From positions 1 through 17,642 of the forward strand of contig MU401891.1 in assembly GCA_022579005.1 (NCBI GenBank): DNA of 17,642 nucleotides, in the 5' to 3' direction. The DNA is from Poronia punctata (lineage: Eukaryota > Ascomycota > Sordariomycetes > Xylariales > Xylariaceae). The notes under the pieces were generated by a model. That model was not told the origin of the DNA, searched no databases, and saw only the letters and a program-made list of their open reading frames with translations. Below, piece by piece: positions 9,030 to 17,642 of this stretch; position 1 is the first letter of the stretch; each line of letters begins with the position of its first letter. A program made the position numbers and the translations under genes.

Positions 9030-10440
9030 TTATTTTTTAAGATTTTCTATTATTTTAATTTTATATAACGTATGCTTTATTAACTTAGTTATTAAAACAA
9101 CGTTTATTTATAAGTTATTTAACTTATTTATTTTAACGTTGCTGTTAATATTTACAATTACTACAAAGATTTTTATAACTACGTTTACAAAAGCGTTAAC
9201 CTTAGTACTTATTGTTTTATTTTTGTTAGTATTTATTATTTTGTTTTTTAAAGCTAAAACGTTCTTTTTTATCTATTTTGCTAGTTGCTTAATTATTTTT
9301 ACAATACATGCTTTGTTTTTTATTATAACTTTAATTATAGCCTCTTATTTAGTAATTATTATTATACTATTTTTTAGCATTATAAATATAAATAAAAGTA
9401 AGTATATATATAGTACTAAAAAGTTTTTAGTTAATAAATATTTTAAGCTAAACAATTATGCGTTTATATATTATTGCCTTTTTTTTTAAATATATAAAGT
9501 AAGTATTAAGTATAGTGTTTATATTTAGTTTAATAATTAGCTATTAAAGTAGTAAGTATACTATATTATAAATTTGCATTAGCTATTAAATAAAAGTAGT
9601 TAGTTTAGCTGCTTTAGCGTATTATATTATTTTAATAGCTTATAAATAAATTAATTTATTATCTTTAAGTTTTTTAGCGTTATAGTAATTTTTTTAACTA
9701 TAAAAAGCTATTAAAGCATTTGCTATAAGCATTTAAAATTGTTAATATAATATTATTAGTGCTAAGTTATTATTTGCTAATATTAAAGTATATAGTTTAA
9801 AAAAACATTTTTTTAACTACCAAGCCTATATATTGCTATAAAACAATTATAAAAAATCTTATTAAATTACTTTAGCTTTTGCTAAGTTTTAAAAGTGTTT
9901 TTTAACACTATTTTTAAACAGTAAAACGTTTTTTTAGTATATATTTATTTTAATAATAACGTAGTTACTTTATTTAAAAAACGTTTTTATATTTAAATAA
10001 AAGTAGCTTATTTAGTAGATCTTCTAGCTATAAAAAAAGTTATTATATTTTCTTTTTTTTTAGTTAAGTTAGTTTTGTTAGTTAGCTTAATTTTATTAAA
10101 GTAAATATAGTATTTAGGCTATTATTTTTATTATCTTAGTAATATTGTTAGTTTTTAGTATAGCTATTTTATTTTTATTTAGTATTTTTAATACTAAATT
10201 TTATATTTTAAGTAGTTTAATAAGTAGTGCTTTTAATAGCTTAATAAAAAATAAGCATAGTTTAGCTAGTAGTTTAATTAATTTTCTTGCTAATAAAAAC
10301 GTTACTATTATATTTATTAAATAAAAAGCTAACGTTTATTAAGCTAAATTTAGTACTAATAATATAAACAAACTACTATTTAATAAGATTTAGTTAAAGT
10401 TAAATATAAAAAGCCTTTATTTAATAAGTATATATTATTT
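9030..10440 (-). pseudogene. gag: gag-like remnant with basic, Gln-rich, Cys-containing C-terminal part
   Basis: This lies between the 5' leader and pol, where gag belongs. Two readable minus-strand blocks carry Gln-to-stop damage. One spans about 10320-10090: FSIKNTK*K*NSYTKN*Q and neighbours, hydrophilic, rich in Gln, Asn, Thr and Lys. The other spans about 9360-9130: KIDKKERFSFKK, then *Q*-rich NNKY repeats, then RFCKRSYKNLCSNCKY. The second is basic and Cys-rich like a nucleocapsid zinc-binding segment, but it does not fit the standard CCHC spacing. The two blocks are in different frames, so an indel or a boundary lies between them. An open frame on the opposite strand at 9139-9489 is the antisense shadow of this block. 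Confidence 0.5.
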
Positions 10441-11153
10441 GTTTAATAAAATATTTTTGCAGTCTTTAGTATATAACTATATTGCCTAGTTATATAGCCT
10501 GTCTCCTTTTAACTTAAAAGTTTATTTATTTATTTACTAGCTTATAAAGTATAGTAATAAAGCTAGTGTCTAGCTAGTTTATTATATAAATAAAGTAAGC
10601 TATTATTATTAAAAATTAAGGTATTTGTTTATAATACTTTTAAAATGTTTTATTTTTAAATTAGTTTTAGCTTAGTTAATATTTTAATTCTCTTTATCTT
10701 TTAAAAATTTAAGCACTATAATATATTATTAAATTGTTTAAATTATCTATGTGTTATTTATAAAAAAGTATAAAAGATATAGTATTAAACACCTTTTAAT
10801 AGCTTAATTTTAAAGGTATTCTTTTTTAATAACACTAAACGCTTTTTTAATTTAAAAGTTCTACCTTTTTTAATTTGTTCTTTTTGTTTATTTATATAAC
10901 ATATAATTTATATTATAAACAATAAAGTAAAAAATAATAAAAAAAAAATAAGAAAAAAAGTAAAGCTTTAAAGTATAGCTTTTTATTGTTTATAATCTTT
11001 AGTTAATAAGTTTTTTAATAATTTAACAATTTTTATACTATATTGTCTAAGTTGTCTTAATTTTAGGTCTTATACGTTATAAAGATCCTATTCCTTATTT
11101 AATAGTATATAGTTATAGTGCAGCTAATTAAACAGTATTGCTAGCTACTAAAG
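10441..11153 (-). other. 5' leader of the retrotransposon and possible gag N-terminus
   Basis: This is the first roughly 700 bp inside the 5' LTR on the coding strand. Directly after the LTR the minus strand reads CTTTAGTAGCTAGCAATACT, the place for a tRNA primer-binding site, but I cannot match it to a specific tRNA. Some less mutated spots remain, for example GGAATAGGATC near 11100-11085. The part below about 10900 may have encoded the start of Gag, but no start codon can be defended. Confidence 0.4.
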
Positions 11154-11323
11154 TAATAGCATTAAGTTAGTTAGTTAAAATAAAATAAATTAATTTTAAG
11201 ATCTAAAATAGCTATTAGTAGCTAGAGCTACTTTATAAAAATGCTTAAAGCACTAGTTAGCAGTTATATAACTATAAGTTATATAACTAGAGATCTTCTA
11301 AATCGTTTAGATATACTATATTA
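11154..11323 (-). repeat. 5' LTR of the retrotransposon (170 bp)
   Basis: Gap-free match to 1936-2105 with 13 transitions and no transversion. It lies upstream of gag on the coding strand, so it would have held the promoter and transcription start. I can pick out no reliable TATA box because the whole sequence is AT-rich. Both ends read TA, as expected from RIP of TG and CA. Confidence 0.96.
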
Positions 11324-11328
11324 ACTTA
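11324..11328. repeat. Target-site duplication, right copy (ACTTA)
   Basis: Exact copy of 1931-1935, directly outside the 5' LTR. The satellite sequence continues from here. Confidence 0.9.
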
Positions 11329-12256
11329 TTAGTTAAGTTTTTTACTAAAAAACTATAAAACTACTTTTACTAATATTATTTTTTATTGCTAAAAAGCAAT
11401 ACTTATTGCTAATATTTACTAGTTAGGTTTTTTATTAAAAAACTATAAAACTACTTTTATTAGCAATACCCTTTATTACTAAAAGGCAATACTTTTAAAG
11501 CTAACTATAATATAACCTTTATTAGCATTACCTTTTATTGCTAAAAAGCAGCATTTATTATTAATACTTACTAGTTAGGTTTTTTACTAAAAAACTATAA
11601 AACTACCTTTACTAGTATTACTTTTTATTACTAAAAGGTAATACTTATTACTAATACTTACTAGTTAGGTCCTTTATTAAAAAACTATAAAATTACTTTT
11701 ATTAGCATTACTTTTTATTGCTAAAAGGTAGCACTTTTAAAGCTAACTTTTAAAGCTAACTATAATGCTACTTTTACTAGCATTACCTTTTATTACTAAA
11801 AAGTAATATTTATTGCTAATACTTATTAATTATGTTTTTTACTAAAAAACTATTATATTACCTTTATTAGCATTATTTTTTATTGCTAAAAAGTAGCACT
11901 TTTAAAGCTAGCTTTTAAAGCTAGCTATAATGCTACCTTTACTAGCATTACTTTTTATTACTAAAAAGCAATACTTATTACTACTACTTACTAGTTAGGT
12001 TTTTTATTAAAAAATTATAAAACTACTTTTACTAGCATTACTTTTTAGTACTAAAAAGCAATACTTATTGCTAATACTTACTAGTTAGGTTTTTTATTAA
12101 AAAACTATAAAACTACTTTTATTAGCATTACTTTTTATTGCTAAAAAGCAACACTTATTATTAATACTTACTAGTTAGGTTTTTTATTAAAAAACTATAA
12201 AACTACTTTTATTAGCATTACTTTTTATTGCTAAAAAGTAATACTTATTAATACTT
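11324..12256 (+). repeat. 90-bp satellite array with 152-165-bp variant units
   Basis: The AGTTAGG marker (or its RIP variants AGTTAAG and AATTATG) starts at about 11331, 11421, 11573, 11663, 11828, 11993, 12083 and 12173. The steps are 90, 152, 90, 165, 165, 90 and 90 bp. The longer units contain an extra block built from (C)TTTTAAAGCTAAC/GCTAGC and a second copy of the ACCTTTACTAGCATTAC part. Each unit holds two short inverted repeats: a GTTTTTT...AAAAAAC pair and CTTTTTA-TTGC-TAAAAAG. Copies differ largely by transitions. The array ends near 12256. Its left part lies beyond the retrotransposon at 1836-1935. Confidence 0.93.
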
Positions 12257-12479
12257 AATATAATACTATATATTAGTTTATAAAATATACTATACTTTAA
12301 GCTAGCTAAATAAAAATTATTAACTATTATATATTATTATATTAATTATTTATATTTTTAAGTAAATATTAAAAATATAGTACTATAGTAGTTATAGTAT
12401 ATATTATTATTTGCTTTAAATTTTATAGTAGCTACTATAGTTTTTTATTAAATATTAAAAAAAAAGTTATAATATATTT
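12257..12479. other. AT-rich spacer without recognisable genes
   Basis: Between the satellite and the first long direct repeat. Very poor in C and G, with stops in all frames. I see only weak similarity to the stretch at 12820-12950, which may mean the direct repeat once reached further left. Confidence 0.5.
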
Positions 12480-12695
12480 TAGTATACGCTGCTAATAACT
12501 ATAAATAATATAATAGTTATAAAAAAAAGCTTATAGCTACTTTTTTTATATACTTACTAGCTTTATTTAAGTTAAAAACATAGCTTAAACGCTTTTTATT
12601 TAAGTAAGCCTTTTTTAATAAATTATTTATATAAAAAATTTTAAAAGTTAACTTATAAAACTACTTTTTAATTAAATTAAAAAAAAGTTAAAAAA
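12480..12695 (+). repeat. Long direct repeat, copy 1
   Basis: It matches 12950-13172 at an offset of about 470 bp. Markers are AAAAAAGCTTATAGCTA, TATACTTACTAGCTTTATTT, AATAAATTATTTATATAA and AAAGTTAACTTATAAAACTAC (the last spans 20 of the matched bases). Differences are mainly transitions and changes in poly-A or poly-T length. A related inverted copy lies at 17505-17642. Confidence 0.88.
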
Positions 12696-12949
12696 TAGTT
12701 AAGTTGTTAGCTTTATATAGTATTAAATACTAGTTACTATATTTTACTATACTTTAAAGCATTATAGTAAGTACTAATAACTATAATAAATCTTTATACT
12801 AGCTAATAATTTAAACTTTTTAATAGTTACTATATTTTTAATTTTATAGCGTATATAACATATATTATTTATTATTAAAAATAGTTTAGTAGTTATTATA
12901 ACTTTTAAAACTTATTATAAGTATAATAAAATAGTATACTTTAATATAC
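12696..12949. other. Spacer between the two long direct repeats
   Basis: No gene or recognisable domain. Together with copy 1 it makes the 470-bp step between copies. The right part (about 12820-12949) is weakly similar to 12370-12479, so the whole 470 bp may be an old tandem duplication. Confidence 0.45.
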
Positions 12950-13172
12950 TTAATAATATTACTAACTATTATAAATTATTAAAGTAGTTATTAAAAAAAG
13001 CTTATAGCTATTTTTTTATATACTTACTAGCTTTATTTAAATTAAAAATATAGCTTAAAAGCTTTTTATTTAAGTAAGCTTTTTTAATAAATTATTTATA
13101 TAAGAAATTTTAAAAGTTAACTTATAAAACTACTTTTTTAGCTAGTTAAAAAGTAGTTAAAAAAAGTTAATA
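12950..13172 (+). repeat. Long direct repeat, copy 2; left arm of an inverted pair
   Basis: Same sequence as 12480-12695. The part from about 13033 to 13172 is also found inverted at the right end of the window (17505-17642). It shares ATATAGCTTAAAAGCTTT, AATAAATTATTTATATAA and a GTTAACTTATAAAACTAC stretch. The two arms enclose the minisatellite arrays. Confidence 0.88.
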
Positions 13173-13194
13173 AAAATTAAAAACTAATAGCTAG

Positions 13195-13780
13195 ATTTTA
13201 TTACTACTTATACTTTTAATACTTAAACCTAAGTAAGTATTTTATTTATTTTAAAAAAAGCTTAAGTGCTTTTTGCGCTTTTAGTACTTAAAATATAAAA
13301 AAGCAAGGCTATTTAAGCTTATACTTAAGTAAGTGCTATACTTACTTTAAAAAAGGCTTAAGTGCTCTTTATGCTTTTAGTACTTAGTATATAAAAAAGC
13401 AAGGCTATTTAAGCCTATATTTAAATAAGTACTATATTTACTTTAAAAAGAGCTTAGATATTTTATATGCTTTTAGTATTTAAAATATAAAAAAGCAAGG
13501 CTATTAAAGCTTATACTTAAATAAGTGCTATACTTACTTTAAAAAAGGCTTAAGTGCTTTTTATACTTTTAGTATTTAAAATATAAAAAAGCAAGGCTAT
13601 TAAAGCTTATACTTAAATAAGTACTATATTTACTTTAAAAGGGGCTTAAATGCTTTATATGCTTTTAGTACTTAAAATATAAAAAGGTAAGGCTATTAAA
13701 GCTTATACCTAAGTAAGTGCTATACTTATTTTAAAAAGGGCTTAAGTGCTCTTTGCGCTTTTAATACCTAGTATATATAA
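13195..13780 (+). repeat. 96-bp tandem array, about six copies
   Basis: The marker GCAAGGCTATT starts at 13303, 13399, 13495, 13591 and (as GTAAGG) 13687, an exact 96-bp step. Partial units lie at both ends. Each unit carries a near-perfect inverted repeat, TTAAGTGCT ... AGTACTTAA, around the TTTTGCGCTTTT core. Its single mismatch is a G/A transition. The unit also contains ATTTAAGCTTATACTTAAGTAAG, most of which resembles part of the 69-70-bp units further right. Confidence 0.95.
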
Positions 13781-13869
13781 AATTAAAAACGTTATAATAT
13801 AATTATTATATATTAAATTTATATTTTTTATATAATAAATAATTATAAAATTAATTAAGTATAGAAAAT
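13781..13869. other. Short AT-rich spacer between the arrays
   Basis: Almost only A and T, with no repeat unit and no gene. Confidence 0.5.
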
Positions 13870-14085
13870 ACTTAAAAAGCAGAAATTAAAAAGCTATTTA
13901 AAAGCTTATTATGCTTTTAATACTTAAATTTAGTTACTTATAAATAAAACAAAGCTTAAAAGCTATTTAAAAGCTTTTTACGCTTTTATTACTTAAACTA
14001 ATATAGCTATAAAGTAGCTATAAAGTTAAAAAGCTAAAAAGCTAGCTTAAAAGTTATAGCGCGCTTAATACTTAAACTTATAATA
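13870..14085 (+). repeat. Left block of the 69-70-bp repeat family, about three copies
   Basis: AAAGCTATTTAAAAGCTTATTATGCTTTTAATACTTAAA-like units occur about three times. They match the large array at 14850-17400 but are less regular. The third unit holds the less mutated TATAGCGCGCTTAATACTTAAAC. Confidence 0.85.
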
Positions 14086-14849
14086 AGTTTTAAAAAGTAA
14101 TAATAAGTTTTTTTAATAAATTTTCTACTTTAAAAAAACTTGTACTAAATTATATATATTAAAAAATATAATATAAAATAAATAATTTTATATACTTTAA
14201 ATATTAAGCTATTTTTAGCATATTATATTTTAACTTTTTATATTATTATTATAATTTTATTACTATTAAAATAATTTATATAAATTTAATATATAATTAT
14301 TAAAAATAAAAATATTTAAATATTAATATAAAAATTAATAAAAAATGTTTTAAAATTACTAAGTAATTAAATAATTATTATATATATTTAAAGTTTATAA
14401 AACATAGTTTAATAGTTTTATATAAAATTTTAAATATTTAGCTAAAATTTTATAAAAGTAGCGTATATAAAAAATATATTATTAATAAAAATAAAAATTA
14501 AGCTTTTATATATATAAACTAGGTTTTAAATCTAGTTTATAAATTTACTAAGTTTATATTTTTTATATTTTTATTTAATATAATATAAAGCTTTAAATAC
14601 TAAAGTTTAAAAATCTTTATTTAGCTAAATTTTAAAGCTTATAATCTAGTTTTATACTTAGTATATAAGCTATTTTTATTAATATATAAATACTTTTATT
14701 AATATATAAATATATTTAATATAAATTAGTAAAACATATTTTTTAAAAAAAATTTAAATTATAAAAAAAAAGGTAATTAATTTTTTAAATAAATAAGTTT
14801 TAATATAAGTTATTAAATTTAATTATTACTTTTTAAAGCAATTATAATT
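14086..14849. other. Near-pure AT spacer inside the 70-bp repeat block
   Basis: This interrupts the repeat family for about 760 bp. No gene or known element is recognisable and frames are closed. It holds a hairpin at 14513-14541 and a small direct duplication, ATTAATATATAAATA, at about 14678-14712. It may be a separate, strongly degraded insertion, but I see no target duplication. Confidence 0.5.
14513..14541. repeat. Perfect 10-bp inverted repeat (hairpin)
   Basis: TATAAACTAG (14513-14522) and CTAGTTTATA (14532-14541) are exact reverse complements around the 9-base loop GTTTTAAAT. It is one of the few patterned sites in the spacer. Confidence 0.55.
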
Positions 14850-17400
14850 AAGTATAAAATAACTATAAAGCTAAAAAGCTAAATAGCTACTTTAAAGCTT
14901 ATAGCACTTTTAATACTTAAGCTAAAGTAGCTATAAAATAACTTTAAAGCTAAAAAGCTAAAAAGCTATTTTAAAGCTTATAACGCTTTTAATATTTAAA
15001 CTAAAGTAGCTATAAAGTAACTTTAAAGCTAAAAAGCTAAAAAGCTGCTTTAAAGCTTATAGCGCTTTAAATATTTAAATTTAATTAGCTATAAAATAAT
15101 TTTAAAGCTAAAAAGCTATTTTAAAGCTTATAATAGTTTTAGTTTTTAAGCTAAAGCTAAAAAGCTAAAAGGTTAAAAAGCTACTTAAAAGCTTATAATA
15201 CTTTTAATACTTAAACTTAGTTATTTATAAAATATAACAAAGCTAAAAGCTATTTAAAAGCTTACTATACTTTTAATACTTAAACTTAGCTAGCTATAAA
15301 GTATAATAAAGCTAAAAGCTATTTAAAAGCTTATTATATTATTAATATTTATATTAAAGTAGCTATAAAGTATAGCAAAGCTAAAAAGTTACTTAAAAGC
15401 TTATAACGCTTTTAATATTTAAACTTAATTAATTATAAAATATAATAAAGCTAAAAGCTACTTAAAAGCTTATAATGCTTTTAATTTTTAAGCTAAAGTA
15501 GCTATAAGGTATAGTAAAGCTAAAAAGCTACTTAAAAGCTTATAGCGCTTTTAGTACTTAAACTTAATTAGCTATAAAGTATAGTAAAGCTAAAAGCTAT
15601 TTAAAAGCTTATAGCGCTTTTAGTTTTTAAGCTAAAGTAGCTATAAAATATAATAAAGTTAAAAAGCTACTTAAAAGCTTATAGCGCTTTTAATACTTAA
15701 ACCTAGTTAGCTATAAAGTATAGCAAAGCTAAAAGCTACTTAAAAGCTTATAGCACTTTTAGTTTTTAAGCTAAAGTAGTTATAAAGTATAGCAAAGCTA
15801 AAAGTTATTTAAAAGCTTATAGCACTTTTAGTTTTTAAGTTAAAGTAGCTATAAAGTATAGCAAAGCTAAAAAGCTATTTAAAAGCTTATAATAGTTTTA
15901 GTATTTAAACTTAGTTAGCTATAAAGTATAATAAAGCTAAAAGCTACTTAAAAGCTTATAATACTTTTAATTTTTAAGCTAAAGTAGCTATAAAGTATAA
16001 TAAAGCTAAAAGCTATTTAAAAGCTTATTATACTTTTAGTTTTTAAGCTAAAGTTAAAAAGCTAAAAAGCTACTTAAAAACTTATAGCGCTTTTAATACT
16101 TAAACTTAATTAGCTATAAAGTATAGTAAAGCTAAAAGCTAATTTAAAGCTTATAGCACTTTTAATACTTAAGCTAAAATATATATAAAGTAACTTTATA
16201 GCTAAAAGTTTATTTTAAAGCTTATAATACTTTTAATACTTAAGCTAAAGTAGTTAAAAAGTAATTATAAAGCTAAAAAGCTAAAAAGCTAAAAGTTTAC
16301 TTTTAAGCTTATAATATTTTTAATATTTAAGCTAAAGTAGCTATAAAATAATTATATAGCTAAATAGCTATTTTAAAGCTTATAGCGCTTTTAGTACTTA
16401 AACTTAGTTAGCTATAAAGTAAAAAAAAGCTAAAAGCTACTTTAAAGCTTATAACGCTTTTAGTATTTAAGTAGCTATAAAGCTAAAAAGCTAAAAAGCT
16501 ACTTAAAAGCTTATAACGCTTTTAATATTTAAACTTAGTTAGCTATAAAGTATAGTAAAGCTAAAGGTTTTTTAAAAGCTTACTATGCTTTTAATATTTA
16601 TATTAAAATAGCTATAAAGCTAAAAAGCTACTTAAAAGCTTATAGCATTTTTAATACTTATATTAAAGTAGCTATAAAATAATTTTAAAGTTAAAAAGCT
16701 AAAAGCTACTTAAAAGCTTATTATACTTTTAATTTTTAAGCTAAAGTAATTATAAAGTAACTTTAAAGCTAAAAAGCTAAAAGCTATTTAAAAGCTTACT
16801 ACGCTTTTAGTTTTTAAGCTAAAGTAACTATAAAGTAACTTTAAAGCTAAAAAGCTAAAAAGCTACTTTAAAGCTTTTAGTACTTTTAATACTTAAACTT
16901 AGTTAGCTATAAAATATAATAAAGCTAAAAAACTAAAAAGCTACTTAAAAGCTTATAGCACTTTTAATACTTAAACTTAGTTAGCTATAAAGTATAATAA
17001 AGCTAAAAGCTATTTAAAAGCTTATTATACTTTTAATATTTATATTAAAGTAGCTATAAAGCTAAAAAGCTACTTTAAAGCTTTTAGCGCTTTTAATATT
17101 TAAGCTATAATAGCTATAAAGCTAAAAGCTACTTAAAAGCTTTTAGCGCTTTTAATATTTAAATTTAATTAATTATAAAATATAGCAAAGCTAAAAAACT
17201 AAAAAGCTACTTAAAAGTTTATAGCGCTTTTAATACTTAAACTTAGTTAGCTATAAAGTATAGTAAAGCTAAAAGCTACTTAAAAGCTTACTATGCTTTT
17301 AATACTTATATTAAAATAACTATAAAGCTAAAAAGCTAAAAAGCTATTTAAAAGCTTATAGCGCTTTTAATACTTAAGCTAAAGTAGCTATATAATACTA
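14850..17400 (+). repeat. Large 69-70-bp tandem array, roughly 35 copies
   Basis: The GCTATAAAGTATAG marker recurs with steps of 69 or 70 bp; for example 15501, 15571, 15640, 15710, 15779, 15848, 15918. The unit reads approximately TAGCTATAAAGTATAGCAAA, GCTAAAAGCTACT, TAAAAGCTTATAGCGCTTTTA, then ATACTTAAACTTAGT or TTTTTAAGCTAAAGT. These last two endings define subtypes. Some units have extra GCTAAAAA steps or lack the GTATAGCAAA part. The core forms an inverted repeat, TAAAAGC-N7-GCTTTTA. A unit of 69-70 bp mixes frames, so it is not coding. Confidence 0.95.
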
Positions 17401-17504
17401 TAAAGCTAAAAAGTAAAAATTATAAAAGTAAATACTTTTTTTACTACTTTTTTTTTAGCTATAAAGCTTTTATAGCTTTTATAGTATTTATTATTTTTTA
17501 TTAT
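17401..17504. other. Junction between the 70-bp array and the inverted arm
   Basis: Low-complexity sequence with GCTATAAAGCTTTTATAGC-type palindromes. The last GCTAAAAAG steps of the array fade out here. No gene. Confidence 0.5.
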
Positions 17505-17642
17505 ATTTAACTTTTTTTAACTACTTTTTAATTAGCTATAAAAGTAGTTTTATAAGTTAACTTTTAAAATTTTTTATATAAATAATTTATTAAAAATCCT
17601 TTACTTAAAAATAAAGCTTTTAAGCTATATTTTTAACTTAGC
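17505..17642 (-). repeat. Inverted copy of the 13033-13172 repeat (right arm, cut by window end)
   Basis: The reverse complement begins GCTAAGTTAAAAATATAGC and continues with CTTAAAAGCTTT, AATAAATTATTTATATAA, AAAGTTAACTTATAAAAC and a GTAGTTAAAAAAAGTTAA end. It thus matches 13033-13172, and also 12560-12695, over about 140 bp with a few changes. It may continue beyond the window. Confidence 0.9.

Larger units (their letters stand above)
1936..11323 (-). mobile_element. Complete RIP-inactivated Ty3/gypsy LTR retrotransposon with chromodomain
   Basis: The element is 9388 bp long and bounded by two 170-bp LTRs and a 5-bp ACTTA target duplication. Read on the minus strand it has the Ty3/gypsy order gag, (protease expected), RT, RNase H, integrase, chromodomain. 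The pol domains are readable over about 2.9 kb in one frame, with stops mainly where Gln, Arg or Trp codons would be expected. Motifs such as YIDD, TDH and DD35E are present but mutated by G-to-A changes on the coding strand. The motif wording (a KNSPAY-like block before YIDD, the chromodomain after integrase) points to fungal chromovirus-type elements. It cannot be autonomous now. An unusual 2.4-kb segment separates the chromodomain from the 3' LTR. Confidence 0.95.

Noticed and set aside
9139..9489. Open reading frame of 116 codons on the plus strand, hydrophobic like a membrane protein
   Set aside because: It lies antisense to the gag-like region. Its Ile/Leu/Phe-rich composition is what T-rich sequence gives by chance, and it has no recognisable domain or gene context. 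Not annotated as a gene.
11130..11153. tRNA primer-binding site after the 5' LTR
   Set aside because: The position is right, but RIP has changed the sequence and I cannot match it to a particular tRNA 3' end.
14850..17400. CRISPR-like array
   Set aside because: Units are contiguous 69-70-bp tandem copies without unique spacers, and the rest of the window is eukaryotic retroelement sequence.
1..17642. Mitochondrial, apicomplexan or endosymbiont AT-rich genome
   Set aside because: There are no real genes, tRNAs or rRNAs. The gypsy pol with transition-only damage and mutated catalytic codons fits RIP in an ascomycete nucleus far better.

Overview
This window looks like a stretch of a filamentous ascomycete (Pezizomycotina) genome: an extremely AT-rich, gene-free compartment that has been heavily altered by repeat-induced point mutation (RIP). 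C and G are scarce, TpA is very abundant, and no cellular gene is present. Old coding sequence can still be read, but only with Gln, Arg and Trp codons turned into stops and Asp turned into Asn. All differences between the two LTR copies are transitions. Species cannot be named from this sequence. A centromeric or other heterochromatic location is possible but not shown.

The central object is one complete, dead Ty3/gypsy LTR retrotransposon on the minus strand (1936-11323, 9388 bp). It has 170-bp LTRs at each end and a perfect 5-bp target duplication, ACTTA (1931-1935 and 11324-11328). Read from high to low coordinates it holds: 5' LTR, leader, a gag-like region (about 10440-9030), an unassigned stretch where protease should lie, reverse transcriptase (7440-6720), RNase H (6600-6040), integrase with zinc-binding, DD35E and C-terminal parts (5930-4740), and a chromodomain (4690-4490). 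RT, RNase H, integrase and chromodomain follow one another in a single minus-strand frame. An extra 2.4 kb lies between the chromodomain and the 3' LTR. Part of it (about 3720-2340) resembles a third, RIP-damaged reading frame and contains a 57-bp (19-codon) tandem repeat.

The element landed inside a tandem satellite. One unit lies to its left (1836-1935) and the array continues to its right (11324-12256), mostly as 90-bp units with longer variants of 152-165 bp. Further right come two direct copies of a roughly 215-bp sequence (12480-12695, 12950-13172), a 96-bp tandem array (13195-13780), and a large 69-70-bp array (13870-14085 and 14850-17400). An inverted copy of the roughly 140-bp sequence closes the window (17505-17642). 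The 96-bp and 69-70-bp families share sequence and carry conserved short inverted repeats.

The left flank (1-1835) is RIP-degraded DNA with weak internal duplications and no recognisable gene. In brief, the window is a layered graveyard of repeats: satellites first, a retroelement inserted into one of them, then RIP over everything.
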